Of a stretch of 64,000 nt of DNA, positions 1-8,576 are shown piece by piece. The stretch's first letter is position 1, and every line of letters starts with the position of its first letter. The notes beneath the pieces are model-generated. The model worked only from the letters and a program-made list of their open reading frames with translations, made no database searches and was not told the DNA's origin. This DNA comes from Pseudomonas xantholysinigenes (lineage in GTDB: Bacteria; Pseudomonadota; Gammaproteobacteria; Pseudomonadales; Pseudomonadaceae): the NCBI RefSeq assembly GCF_014268885.2, contig NZ_CP077095.1, positions 4,433,001 through 4,497,000 on the forward strand, read 5' to 3'. Both the position numbers and the translations under genes were made by a program.

Positions 1-2
1 AA

Positions 3-998
3 ATCCGTTGGAACCAGTGGACCTTCCTGCCCGGCCTTCGCTACGACTACACCCGGCTCGACCCACGCATGACCGACGAGTACCTGCTGGGTCTGCAAAA
101 TGGCGGCACCGCCCCGGCACGCCGGGTAGACGACGCAGAAAAGAAATGGCACCGCCTTTCGCCCAAGCTGGGCGTCACCTACGCCTTCAATGACCACTAC
201 ACCTGGTACGGCCAATACGCCGAGGGCTTCCGTACACCGACCGCCAAGGCGCTGTACGGCCGCTTCGAAAACCTTGCCGGTGGCTACGTGGTCGAGCCCA
301 ACTCGAGCCTGGAGCCGGAAAAGAGCAAGAGCTACGAGACCGGGCTGCGCGGCAACTTCGACGCCGGCAGCTTCGATGTGGCGGTGTTCTACAACAAGTA
401 CCGGGACTTCATCAACGAAGACGCCGTACAGTCCAGCAACCTGGGTTCGACGTTCCAGGCCAACAACATCAAGCATGCAACCATCAAGGGCGCGGAAATC
501 AAGGGACGCTTGAACCTCGATCGCTTCGGCGCGCCTGAAGGCCTGTACTCGATCGCCTCGGTGGCCTATGCCTATGGCCGCAACAATGACACCGGCCAGC
601 CACTCAACAGCGTCAACCCGCTGACAGGCGTGTTCGGCCTTGGCTACGAGCAGGTGGACTACGGCACCCAGCTCAGCTGGACCGTGGTCAAACGCAAGAA
701 CCGCGTGGACGACACCCAGTTCTTCGCCCCCGATGGCTCCAGCTCCGAGTTCCGTACTCCAGGCTATGGCGTGCTCGACCTGACCGGGTTCTACCGGATC
801 ACCGACGACCTGACCATCAACGGCGGCCTGTACAACCTGACCGACAAGAAATACTGGCAGTGGGACGATGTGCGCAAATACGCCAGCGTCGGCAACAACA
901 CCGGCATCAGTGAAGCGGCCGTTACCCAGCCGGCCAACCTCGACCGCCTGACCGCCCCGGGCCGTAACTTCGCCATCAACCTGGTGTGGGACATCTGA
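3..998 (+). CDS. TonB-dependent heme/hemoglobin outer-membrane receptor, C-terminal part
   Basis: The gene is cut by the window edge: base 3 opens the first whole codon and about 331 C-terminal residues are present, so the plug domain and signal peptide are missing. The visible part looks like the beta-barrel of a heme/hemoglobin receptor (HasR/PhuR/HemR class). It contains YAEGFRTP, a FRAP-type motif, followed by VEPNSSLEPEKS, an NPNL-type motif, and its last strand is NFAINLVWDI, a typical barrel end. Such receptors move heme across the outer membrane using TonB energy. The heme oxygenase gene 145 bp downstream supports a heme-iron role. The exact ligand (free heme, hemoglobin or hemophore) cannot be read from this fragment. 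Confidence 0.88.
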   Translation: MRWNQWTFLPGLRYDYTRLDPRMTDEYLLGLQNGGTAPARRVDDAEKKWHRLSPKLGVTYAFNDHYTWYGQYAEGFRTPTAKALYGRFENLAGGYVVEPNSSLEPEKSKSYETGLRGNFDAGSFDVAVFYNKYRDFINEDAVQSSNLGSTFQANNIKHATIKGAEIKGRLNLDRFGAPEGLYSIASVAYAYGRNNDTGQPLNSVNPLTGVFGLGYEQVDYGTQLSWTVVKRKNRVDDTQFFAPDGSSSEFRTPGYGVLDLTGFYRITDDLTINGGLYNLTDKKYWQWDDVRKYASVGNNTGISEAAVTQPANLDRLTAPGRNFAINLVWDI

Positions 999-1012
999 TC
1001 GGCTGAGGCCGC

Positions 1013-1035
1013 CATCGCGGGCTTGCCCCGCGATG
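1013..1035. repeat. REP-like hairpin after the heme receptor gene
   Basis: Inverted repeat catcgcggg / cccgcgatg (9-bp arms) about 15 bp after the receptor stop codon. It resembles the core of a Pseudomonas REP palindrome and could stabilise the receptor mRNA end or help termination. No T-tract follows directly. Confidence 0.5.
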
Positions 1036-1143
1036 CGCTGCCCCCGTGAGAATGATTTCACTTCGCAGGTGAGGTTTTTTTACTGTTCCGCGTCTTCTCT
1101 TTCGTCTTGTCACTAGACAGCCCCATTTTCCAAGGATGCCCCC

Positions 1144-1749
1144 ATGACCGCCCCTTCCTCCGAACGCGCCGCCCTGCGCTCCCAACGCCTGAACCAGGTC
1201 ACCCACGCCCCGCACACCGAGCTGGACGCCCTGGTCAAGTCGCACAAGCCGTTCGACAGCCGCGAAAGCTTCGCCCGCTTCGTCGTCGCCCAGTACCTGT
1301 TCCAGTCCGAGCTGCAGGCGCTGTACACCGACCCGAATCTGATCGCCATCGTGCCTGACCTGGCCGAACGCTGCCGCGCCGAACAGGCCCGCCTGGACCT
1401 GGCCGATCTGGACACCGAAGTCCCTGCGCCGTTCGGCGGAGCCCTGGGCAACCCGAGCCTGGGTGAAGCCCTGGGCTGGATCTTCGTCTCCGAAGGCTCC
1501 AAACTGGGCGCCGCGTTCCTGATCAAGCGTGCCGTGGCCCTGGAACTGTCCGAGACCTTCGGTGCCCGCCACCTGGGCGAGCCGGCCGGTGGCCGTGCCG
1601 AGGGCTGGAAACAGTTCACCCGTATTCTCGACAGCCTGGAACTGTCGCCCGAGGAAGACGCCGCTGCCGAACGTGGCGCGGTTGCCGCCTTCGAGCGCTT
1701 CACCGAGCTGCTCAAGCATGCCTACGCCGCCGACGCGGCACTGGCCTGA
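1144..1749 (+). CDS. hemO: Biliverdin-producing heme oxygenase
   Basis: A 201-residue protein, the usual size for a bacterial heme oxygenase of the HemO/PigA type. It would split heme with O2 and reductant into biliverdin, CO and Fe2+ in the cytoplasm. The likely proximal heme ligand is His24 in APHTELD, aligned by eye with the ESHEKLD segment of PigA. The segment GWIFVSEGSKLGAAFL (around residues 112-128) matches the conserved distal-helix region of the family. It lies just after a heme receptor gene, so the pair takes up heme and frees its iron. A 145-bp gap separates the two and holds a REP-like hairpin, so the gene may also have its own promoter. Confidence 0.92.
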   Translation: MTAPSSERAALRSQRLNQVTHAPHTELDALVKSHKPFDSRESFARFVVAQYLFQSELQALYTDPNLIAIVPDLAERCRAEQARLDLADLDTEVPAPFGGALGNPSLGEALGWIFVSEGSKLGAAFLIKRAVALELSETFGARHLGEPAGGRAEGWKQFTRILDSLELSPEEDAAAERGAVAAFERFTELLKHAYAADAALA

Positions 1750-1760
1750 CACGCTTTACC

Positions 1761-1780
1761 CGGCCGCCTGCGGGCGGCCG
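1761..1780. repeat. GC-rich hairpin between hemO and the DUF454 gene
   Basis: cggccgcc / ggcggccg with a 4-nt loop lies 12 bp after the hemO stop and 18 bp before the next start. It is a possible attenuating or mRNA-stabilising structure; no U-run follows, so a full Rho-independent terminator is unlikely. Confidence 0.4.
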
Positions 1781-1798
1781 CACCGTTGCAGTGAGACC

Positions 1799-2212
1799 AT
1801 GACCCGAATCGCCCGCTCCAAAGTATCCCGCCTGCTGTATGCGATCCTGGCCTATGTCAGCCTGGGGATAGGTCTGGTCGCCATCGTCATCCCCGGCTTG
1901 CCGACCACCGAGTTCATCCTCCTCGCCGCCTGGGCCGCCACCCGCAGTTCGCCGCGCCTGTCCGCCTGGCTGGAGAACCACCGACTGTTCGGGCCGATCC
2001 TGTACAACTGGCGCAATGGCAAAGTGATCCAACGCCGCGCCAAGGTCAGCGCGACGATCAGCATGCTGCTGTGCGCCGGGTTGATGCTGACCTTCCTCGA
2101 ACACCGCTGGCCGGTGTTCCTCGCCATCAGCGGCATGGCCCTGGGCAACCTGTGGATCTGGTCGCGCCCGGAACGGCCTGTGCCGACGGCGTCCATCGAG
2201 CTGCAGCGCTGA
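1799..2212 (+). CDS. DUF454 (YbaN-type) small inner-membrane protein
   Basis: 137 residues from the ATG at 1799. An N-terminal hydrophobic stretch containing LGIGLVAIVIPGLPTTEFILLAA carries the PGLPTTEF motif that marks the DUF454/YbaN family, followed by the conserved block around WLENHRLFGPILYNWR and a second hydrophobic pair near residues 85-120. The biochemical role of the family is not settled. In many proteobacteria a member sits beside heme oxygenase or heme-uptake genes, as here, which suggests, but does not prove, a link to heme or iron use. A longer in-frame opening starting upstream overlaps hemO and I treat it as spurious. Confidence 0.82.
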   Translation: MTRIARSKVSRLLYAILAYVSLGIGLVAIVIPGLPTTEFILLAAWAATRSSPRLSAWLENHRLFGPILYNWRNGKVIQRRAKVSATISMLLCAGLMLTFLEHRWPVFLAISGMALGNLWIWSRPERPVPTASIELQR

Positions 2213-2270
2213 GGGGTTTGCACCGCGCCGGCGAATAGACTGAAATGGGATCCACGAAGGAGGATCCTGC

Positions 2271-3623
2271 ATGCCAACGTTGCTCGACACCATCGCCCAG
2301 GCCCTGGGCCTCGACTGCGCCCCGATACGCTGGCAGGGCATTGGCGCCCTGCCCTCGACCTTCGCCGTGACCGAACTGGCCGGTGCCAGCATTGCCGCCT
2401 GCGGCCTGGCCCTGGCGCACCTGCTGGAAAGCCAGCAGCACAGCTGCCCGTTGGTCAGCGTCGATCGGCGCCTGGCCTCGTTCTGGTTCGCCACCAGCCT
2501 GCGCCCCCATGGCTGGCAAACGCCGCCGCTGTGGGATGCCATCGCCGGCGACTACCGCACCCGCGACGGCTGGATTCGCCTGCATACCAATGCCCCGCAC
2601 CATCGCGACGCCGCCTTGCAGGTGCTTGGCAGCCCTGCCGATCGGGCGAGCGTGGCCAGCAGGGTCGCTAACTGGGATGGCGAGACCCTCGAGGCTGCCG
2701 TGGTCAAGGCAGGCGGTTGCGCGGCGCAGATGCGCGCCTGGCTGGACTGGTGCCTGCACCCGCAGGGCCGCGCGGTCAACCATGAGCCGTTGATCCTGCG
2801 CGAGCGCTACCCAGGACAGCCCGGCCGCTGGCTCGGCAACGCCAGCAGGCCGCTTGCCGGGGTCAAGGTACTTGATCTCACCCGCATCCTCGCCGGCCCC
2901 ATTGCCACACGCTTGCTGGCCAGCTTCGGCGCCGAGGTGCTGCGCATTGATCCACCGGGTTGGGACGAGCCGGCGGTGGCGCCGGAAGTGACACTGGGCA
3001 AGCGCTGCGCGCGTCTGGACCTGCGCACCAGGGAGGACCATCAGCGCTTCGAAGCCTTGCTGGCCGACGCCGATATCCTGGTGCACGGCTACCGCGCCGA
3101 TGCCCTCGAACGCCTGGACCTGGGCACCGAGCGGCGCCGCCAGCTCAACCCCGGGCTGATCGATGTAAGCCTCAATGCCTACGGCTGGAGCGGCCCCTGG
3201 CAGCATCGGCGCGGCTTCGACAGCCTGGTGCAGATGAGCACCGGCATTGCCCGTGAAGGCATGCGCTGGCAGCAGGCCGAGCGGCCGGTGCCATTGCCGG
3301 TGCAGGCCCTGGACCATGCCACGGGTTACCTGATGGCGGCGGAGGCCATACGGGCGCTGGCCGCACGGCTGCGCAACGGCGAAGGTTGCGACAGCCGGTT
3401 GTCGCTGGCGCGTACCGCCAAGTTGCTGGTCGAGCATGGGACAGTGGAGGAAGACCTGCCGCTGGCAGCGGAATCGCTCGACGATCTTGCCCAGCCCATC
3501 GAGCACACGCCCTGGGGCGAGGCGCAGCGGCTCAAGGCACCGCTGAGGGTGGGCGAAACATTGATGGGCTGGGGCTCAGGGGCCGCGCAACTGGGCTCGG
3601 TGCCAGCACGGTGGCTGCCATGA
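2271..3623 (+). CDS. CaiB/BaiF family CoA-transferase
   Basis: 450 residues. The segment GVKVLDLTRILAGPIATRLL (near residues 198-217) and the following FGAEVLRIDPPG are the hallmark N-lobe sequence of family III CoA-transferases, which move CoA between carboxylic acids. The motif GFDSLVQMSTGIA later in the protein resembles the conserved GYD..Q..SG block. About 195 residues precede the hallmark segment, where canonical members begin almost at once, so this protein has an N-terminal extension or a rearranged domain order. A strong Shine-Dalgarno aaggagg (2257-2263) lies before the ATG. The gene stands alone, so the substrate cannot be inferred. Confidence 0.82.
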   Translation: MPTLLDTIAQALGLDCAPIRWQGIGALPSTFAVTELAGASIAACGLALAHLLESQQHSCPLVSVDRRLASFWFATSLRPHGWQTPPLWDAIAGDYRTRDGWIRLHTNAPHHRDAALQVLGSPADRASVASRVANWDGETLEAAVVKAGGCAAQMRAWLDWCLHPQGRAVNHEPLILRERYPGQPGRWLGNASRPLAGVKVLDLTRILAGPIATRLLASFGAEVLRIDPPGWDEPAVAPEVTLGKRCARLDLRTREDHQRFEALLADADILVHGYRADALERLDLGTERRRQLNPGLIDVSLNAYGWSGPWQHRRGFDSLVQMSTGIAREGMRWQQAERPVPLPVQALDHATGYLMAAEAIRALAARLRNGEGCDSRLSLARTAKLLVEHGTVEEDLPLAAESLDDLAQPIEHTPWGEAQRLKAPLRVGETLMGWGSGAAQLGSVPARWLP

Positions 3624-3656
3624 TCGCGGGCAAGCCCTTATCAGCCGCGCGCCAAG

Positions 3657-3937
3657 CCTGTCGAGGCGGGTCTACCCGCGAAGCAAGCAACACAGTGCCT
3701 GGCACCGGCTACGCCGGTGTTCGCGGCTAAAGCCGCTCCCACAGCGACCGCGCTGACCTCGGGGCATGCACCACACCAGTGGGAGCGGGCTTGCCCGCGA
3801 AGCAGGCGACGCGGTGCCTGGCACCGGCTACGCCGGTGTTCGCGGCTGAAGCCGCTCCCACAGCGACCGCGCCGGCTTCATGGCATGCACCACACCTGTG
3901 GGAGCGGGTTTACCCGCGAAGCATGCAACACGGTGCC
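3657..3937. repeat. Composite REP array with exact 119-bp period
   Basis: Three REP cores (variants of gcgggcttgcccgcgaag) sit with their ccc triplets at 3675, 3794 and 3913, an exact 119-bp period. The spacer sequences between them are near-copies: gcctggcaccggctacgcc, gtgttcgcggctaaagccgc and gcatgcaccacacc recur in each. The array fills the gap between the convergent CoA-transferase and arcD genes. Related units occur at 31.04-31.27 kb and in part at 56.6 kb. Confidence 0.85.
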
Positions 3938-5364
3938 TACAGGCTCAACAACCCCGAGTACAACGCATACGCCGCCAAGCCCGCCCCTACCAGCACCGCC
4001 GCGAAGATCAACTTCTCCCACGCGCTGAACAACGCCTGGCCCTGCTCACGCTTGGCCTGGGCGAACAGGATCGCCCCCGGCGCATAGAGCAAGGCTGACA
4101 GCAGCACATACTTCAGCCCGCCGGCATACAGCAGCCACACCGCATACAGCAGAGCGACCAGCGCCACCAGCAGGTCCTTGCGCCGCAGCCCCGCCTGCCC
4201 CTGGTAACCTTCGCCGCGCAACGTCAGCAACACCGCATAGGCCGCCGACCAGAAGTACGGCACCAGGATCATCGACGACGCCAGGTAGATCAGGCTGGTA
4301 TAAGTCCCGGCCGAAAACAGGGTGATCAGCAGGAAGCCCTGGATCATCACATTGGTCAGCCACAAGGCATTGGCCGGCACATGGTTGGCGTTCTCCTGCG
4401 CCAGGAACCGCGGCATGGTCTTGTCACGCGCGGTGGCGAACAGGATCTCGGCACACAGCAGCGCCCACGACAACAAGGCCCCCAATAACGAAACCGCCAG
4501 GCCGATGCTGATCAGCAGCGCCCCCCATGGCCCGACGATATGCTCCAGCACCGAGGCCAGCGACGGGTTCTGCAAGCCGGCCAGCTCAGGTTGGGTCATC
4601 ACCCCCAGAGACAACACGTTGACCAGCACCAGCAGCGCCAGCACCCCGATGAAACCGATCACCGTGGCCTTGCCCACATCCGAGCGGCGCAACGCGCGCC
4701 CCGAGTAGACGCTCGCGCCCTCGATGCCGATGAACACGAACACCGTCACCAGCATCATGTTGCGCACCTGCTCCAGCACACTGCCGAACTGCGGATTGCT
4801 CAGGCCCCAGATGTCGCGGGTGAAGATATCGGCGCGAAAGGCCAGCGCAGCAATGACGATGAAGATCAGCAACGGCACCACCTTGGCCACGGTGGTCACC
4901 TGGTTGATGAACGCCGCCTCCTTGATGCCGCGCAGTACCAGAAAATGCACCGCCCACAGCAGCAGCGAGGCGCAGCCAATGGCCACCGGGGTATTGCCCT
5001 GGCCGAACACCGGAAAGTAGAAACCCAAGGTGCTGAACAACAGCACGAAATAGCCGACGTTGCCCAGCCAGGCGCTGATCCAGTAGCCCCAGGCCGAGGA
5101 AAAGCCCATGTAGTCGCCAAACCCGGCCTTGGCGTAGGCATACACCCCCGAATCCAGTTCGGGCTTGCGGTTGGCCAAGGTCTGGAACACGAAGGCCAGT
5201 GCCAGCATGCCCACCGCGGTGATACCCCAGCCGATCAACACCGCCCCCACATCGGCCCGCGCCGCCATGTTCTGTGGCAGCGAGAAGATCCCCCCGCCAA
5301 TCATCGATCCGACCACCAGTGCGATCAGCGCGCCAAGGCGCAACTTCTGTCCCGGTTCGCTCAT
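3937..5364 (-). CDS. arcD: Arginine/ornithine antiporter ArcD-type, paralog 1 (divergent copy)
   Basis: 475 residues of the amino acid-polyamine-organocation (APC) superfamily with about 12-13 hydrophobic segments. The family start GSMIGGGIFSLPQNMA is present, then FGDYMGFSSAWGYWISAW. It would exchange external arginine for internal ornithine across the inner membrane. It has exactly the length of the second copy at 5791-7218 and differs from it at about a dozen of the first 95 residues. It is transcribed away from that copy and from arcABC, from a shared 426-bp region. I see no good Anr box close to its own start, so its control may differ. Paralogs of this kind can also carry histidine or lysine, so the substrate is less certain than for the operon copy. 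Confidence 0.82.
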   Translation of the reverse strand: MSEPGQKLRLGALIALVVGSMIGGGIFSLPQNMAARADVGAVLIGWGITAVGMLALAFVFQTLANRKPELDSGVYAYAKAGFGDYMGFSSAWGYWISAWLGNVGYFVLLFSTLGFYFPVFGQGNTPVAIGCASLLLWAVHFLVLRGIKEAAFINQVTTVAKVVPLLIFIVIAALAFRADIFTRDIWGLSNPQFGSVLEQVRNMMLVTVFVFIGIEGASVYSGRALRRSDVGKATVIGFIGVLALLVLVNVLSLGVMTQPELAGLQNPSLASVLEHIVGPWGALLISIGLAVSLLGALLSWALLCAEILFATARDKTMPRFLAQENANHVPANALWLTNVMIQGFLLITLFSAGTYTSLIYLASSMILVPYFWSAAYAVLLTLRGEGYQGQAGLRRKDLLVALVALLYAVWLLYAGGLKYVLLSALLYAPGAILFAQAKREQGQALFSAWEKLIFAAVLVGAGLAAYALYSGLLSL

Positions 5365-5507
5365 GGGGCTCCTTGCGCGCGCGTGCGCGTGAACGTATTA
5401 ACCAACAAAAATGTTACAAATTCTTTATTGAATCGAGCCATTAAACCTATAGCACTCATAACCGAAATGTCTATAGCCGGCGCCTGTTAATTATGACAGT
5501 TGCGAAG

Positions 5508-5545
5508 TGTCTCGCGGCTCGACTAAACCTGTCGCTGTTTACTGT
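5508..5545. promoter_or_regulatory. Candidate ArgR operator between the two arcD genes
   Basis: Two direct half-sites, tgtctc at 5508-5513 and tgtcgc at 5530-5535, are 22 bp apart. The Pseudomonas ArgR operator is described as TGTCGC-N8-AA half-sites repeated at about two helical turns. The hexamers and spacing fit but the AA positions do not, so this is only a candidate. The rest of the 426-bp divergent gap (5365-5790) is AT-rich and holds the promoters of both arcD genes. Outside the Anr site and this pair I see no other clear operator. Confidence 0.3.
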
Positions 5546-5715
5546 GAAAAATTTGCGAAAACCCTAAAAGAGACTAACTTCACAGTTCGCAGGCGAAACG
5601 GAGCGTTTGCTCTAGAAGGACATGGAGGTGCCAGCGCACAAGGCCTGCGGACCAGAAGTCGGCATCCTCCAGGAGACGCTTGAGGGATTTTTCTTACCTT
5701 CAATGCGGGCATGAA

Positions 5716-5757
5716 CTGATCTAAGTCAGCGAATGCTCCAGGCGTCAGATTTATTCT
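5716..5757 (+). promoter_or_regulatory. Anr (FNR-type) box and promoter of the arcDABC operon
   Basis: ctgatctaagtcag at 5716-5729 is a symmetric FNR/Anr site (TTGAT-N4-ATCAA type; TGAT-N4-GTCA core). A -10 hexamer tattct lies at 5752-5757, which puts a start near 5764 and the Anr centre at about -41.5, the position of a class II activator. This matches the known anaerobic induction of the arginine deiminase operon in Pseudomonas. Confidence 0.72.
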
Positions 5758-5790
5758 GAGGTCAACTTTCTCCTGGTACGGAGTCGTTAA

Positions 5791-7218
5791 ATGTCTGATT
5801 CTTCCGGAAAACTAAAACTGGGTGCACTTGTTGCACTTGTCGTCGGTTCGATGATTGGCGGCGGGATCTTCTCGTTACCGCAAAACATGGCCGCCAGCGC
5901 AGGCGTCGGCGCCGTGCTGATCGGCTGGGCCATCACCGCGGTGGGCATGCTCACCCTGGCCTTCGTGTTCCAGACCTTGGCCAACCGCAAGCCTGACCTC
6001 GACGGCGGGGTGTACGCCTACGCCAAGGCCGGTTTCGGCGACTACATGGGCTTTTCCTCGGCCTGGGGCTACTGGATCAGTGCCTGGCTGGGTAACGTCG
6101 GTTACTTCGTGCTGCTGTTCAGCACCCTGGGGTACTTCTTCCCGGTATTCGGCGAAGGCAACACCCCGGCGGCGGTGATCGGTGCGTCGATCCTGCTGTG
6201 GGCGGTGCACTTCCTGGTGCTGCGCGGCATTAAAGAAGCGGCGTTCATCAACCTGGTCACCACCGTGGCCAAGGTCGTGCCGCTGGTGCTGTTCGCGCTG
6301 ATCTGCCTGTTCGCCTTCAAGCTCGATGTGTTCACCGCCGACATCTGGGCCGTTGGCACGCCGGAACTGGGCAGCGTGATGAACCAGGTGCGCAACATGA
6401 TGCTGGTCACCGTGTGGGTGTTCATCGGCATCGAGGGTGCGAGCATCTTTTCCTCCCGTGCGGAAAAACGCTCCGATGTGGGCAAGGCCACGGTCATCGG
6501 CTTCGTCACCGTGCTGCTGTTCCTGGTGCTGGTCAACGTGCTGTCGCTGGGGGTTATGACTCAACCGGAACTGGCCAAGCTGCAGAACCCGTCGATGGCC
6601 GCGGTGCTGGAACACGTGGTCGGCCACTGGGGCGCGGTGCTGATCAGCGTCGGCCTGATCATCTCGCTGCTCGGTGCCCTGCTGTCGTGGGTGCTGCTGT
6701 GCGCCGAGATCATGTTCGCCGCCGCCAAGGACCACACCATGCCGGAGTTCCTGCGCCGCGAGAACGCCAACCATGTGCCGGCCAATGCCCTGTGGCTGAC
6801 CAACGCCATGGTGCAGATCTTCCTGGTCATCACCCTGTTCTCCAACAGCACCTACCTGTCGCTGATCTACCTCGCCACCTCGATGATCCTGGTGCCCTAC
6901 CTGTGGTCGGCGGCCTATGCCTTCCTGCTGGCCTGGCGCAGCGAGACCTACGAACAGGCCCTGGCCGAACGCAAGAAAGACCTGATCATCGGCGGCATCG
7001 CCCTGCTCTATGCGATCTGGCTGCTGTACGCCGGCGGCGTCAAATACCTGCTGCTCTCGGCCCTGCTCTATGCCCCTGGCGCGATCCTGTTCGCCAAGGC
7101 CAAGCGCGAGGTCGGCCAACCGATCTTCACCAGCGTCGAGAAACTGATCTTCGCCGCCGTGGTCGCGGGCGCCCTGGTGGCGGCCTACGGCCTGTACGAC
7201 GGCTTCCTGACTCTCTGA
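5791..7218 (+). CDS. arcD: Arginine/ornithine antiporter ArcD, operon copy
   Basis: 475 residues, APC-superfamily antiporter with GSMIGGGIFSLPQNMAAS near residue 19 and about 12-13 membrane segments. It imports arginine in exchange for ornithine, the transport step of the arginine deiminase pathway. It is the first gene of arcDABC, 33 bp before arcA, and has an Anr-type promoter ending about 30 bp before its ATG. The order arcD-arcA-arcB-arcC is that of the characterised P. aeruginosa operon. The close paralog at 3937-5364 faces the other way. Confidence 0.93.
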   Translation: MSDSSGKLKLGALVALVVGSMIGGGIFSLPQNMAASAGVGAVLIGWAITAVGMLTLAFVFQTLANRKPDLDGGVYAYAKAGFGDYMGFSSAWGYWISAWLGNVGYFVLLFSTLGYFFPVFGEGNTPAAVIGASILLWAVHFLVLRGIKEAAFINLVTTVAKVVPLVLFALICLFAFKLDVFTADIWAVGTPELGSVMNQVRNMMLVTVWVFIGIEGASIFSSRAEKRSDVGKATVIGFVTVLLFLVLVNVLSLGVMTQPELAKLQNPSMAAVLEHVVGHWGAVLISVGLIISLLGALLSWVLLCAEIMFAAAKDHTMPEFLRRENANHVPANALWLTNAMVQIFLVITLFSNSTYLSLIYLATSMILVPYLWSAAYAFLLAWRSETYEQALAERKKDLIIGGIALLYAIWLLYAGGVKYLLLSALLYAPGAILFAKAKREVGQPIFTSVEKLIFAAVVAGALVAAYGLYDGFLTL

Positions 7219-7251
7219 ACCCCACGTCTTCGCTTTACAGGAGGATTCACC

Positions 7252-8505
7252 ATGTCCACTGAGAAACAGAAATACGGCGTTCATTCCGAAGCCGGCAAGC
7301 TGCGCAAAGTGATGGTCTGCAGCCCGGGCCTGGCGCACAAACGCCTGACCCCGAGCAACTGCGACGAGCTGCTGTTCGATGACGTGATCTGGGTCGACCA
7401 GGCCAAGCGCGACCACTTCGACTTCGTCACCAAGATGCGCGAGCGCGGCGTCGACGTGCTGGAAATGCACAACCTGCTGACCGACATCGTCCAGCAGCCC
7501 GAGGCGCTGAAGTGGATTCTCGACCGCAAGATCACCTCCGACACCGTCGGCGTTGGCCTCACCAATGAAGTGCGCAGCTGGCTCGAAGGCCTGGAACCAC
7601 GCCACCTGGCCGAGTTCCTGATTGGCGGCGTGGCCGGTCAGGACCTGCCGCAAAGCGAAGGCGCCGACGTGATCAAGATGTACAACGACTACCTTGGCCA
7701 CTCCAGCTTCATCCTGCCACCGCTGCCCAACACCCAGTTCACCCGCGACACCACATGCTGGATCTACGGCGGTGTGACCCTGAACCCGATGTACTGGCCG
7801 GCGCGACGCCAGGAAACCCTACTGACCACCGCCATCTACAAGTTCCACAAGGAGTTCACCAACGCCGACTTCCAGGTCTGGTACGGCGACCCGGACAAGG
7901 ACCACGGCAACGCCACCCTCGAAGGCGGCGACGTGATGCCGATCGGCAAGGGCGTGGTCCTGATCGGCATGGGCGAGCGCACCTCGCGCCAGGCCATCGG
8001 CCAGCTGGCGCAGAACCTGTTCGCCAAGGGCGCGGTGGAGAAAGTCATCGTCGCCGGCCTGCCTAAATCCCGTGCGGCGATGCACCTGGACACCGTGTTC
8101 AGCTTCTGCGACCGCGACCTGGTCACGGTCTTCCCGGAAGTGGTCAGGGAAATCGTGCCGTTCATCATCCGCCCGGACGAAAGCAAGCCGTATGGCATGG
8201 ATGTGCGCCGCGAGAACAAATCGTTCATCGAAGTGGTCGGCGAACACCTGGGGGTCAAGCTGCGCGTGGTCGAGACCGGCGGCAACAGCTTCGCCGCCGA
8301 GCGCGAACAGTGGGATGACGGCAACAACGTGGTGGCCATCGAGCCCGGCGTGGTCATCGGCTACGACCGCAACACCTACACCAACACCCTGCTGCGCAAG
8401 GCCGGCATCGAAGTCATCACCATCAGCGCCGGCGAACTGGGCCGTGGCCGCGGCGGCGGCCACTGCATGACCTGCCCGATCGTGCGCGACCCTATCGATT
8501 ACTAA
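7252..8505 (+). CDS. arcA: Arginine deiminase
   Basis: 417 residues, the usual length. It hydrolyses L-arginine to citrulline and ammonia in the cytoplasm, the first enzyme of the pathway. The C-terminal [13 protein letters not shown] places the catalytic cysteine at residue 405, matching the family nucleophile. Other family blocks are the N-terminal [21 protein letters not shown] around residues 163-171 and [10 protein letters not shown] near 223-232. A strong Shine-Dalgarno aggagg lies just before the ATG. It follows arcD by 33 bp and is presumably co-transcribed under Anr. Confidence 0.97.
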   Translation: MSTEKQKYGVHSEAGKLRKVMVCSPGLAHKRLTPSNCDELLFDDVIWVDQAKRDHFDFVTKMRERGVDVLEMHNLLTDIVQQPEALKWILDRKITSDTVGVGLTNEVRSWLEGLEPRHLAEFLIGGVAGQDLPQSEGADVIKMYNDYLGHSSFILPPLPNTQFTRDTTCWIYGGVTLNPMYWPARRQETLLTTAIYKFHKEFTNADFQVWYGDPDKDHGNATLEGGDVMPIGKGVVLIGMGERTSRQAIGQLAQNLFAKGAVEKVIVAGLPKSRAAMHLDTVFSFCDRDLVTVFPEVVREIVPFIIRPDESKPYGMDVRRENKSFIEVVGEHLGVKLRVVETGGNSFAAEREQWDDGNNVVAIEPGVVIGYDRNTYTNTLLRKAGIEVITISAGELGRGRGGGHCMTCPIVRDPIDY

Positions 8506-8576
8506 CGCCCATTGCACCCGGTCGCGTCCAACAGACAGCGGCCGGGCATACCTCACCGAATCCAAGGAGAACCGTC

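Noticed and set aside
1048..1066. Fur-box-like sequence gagaatgatttcacttcgc upstream of hemO
   Set aside because: Only about 11 of 19 positions match the Fur consensus, mostly in one half. The heme receptor and hemO may still be Fur-controlled from the receptor promoter outside the window.
3657..3937. Regularly spaced repeats that could suggest a CRISPR array
   Set aside because: The spacers between the REP cores are near-identical to each other, the period is 119 bp, and no cas gene is nearby. These are tandem REP units.
5875..7701. 608-residue minus-strand open frame over arcD and arcA
   Set aside because: Antisense to two well-identified genes with intact motifs; no recognisable domain.
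8506..8576. Possible terminator between arcA and arcB
   Set aside because: The inverted repeat is short and lacks a T-run; arcDABC is known to be read through this point.
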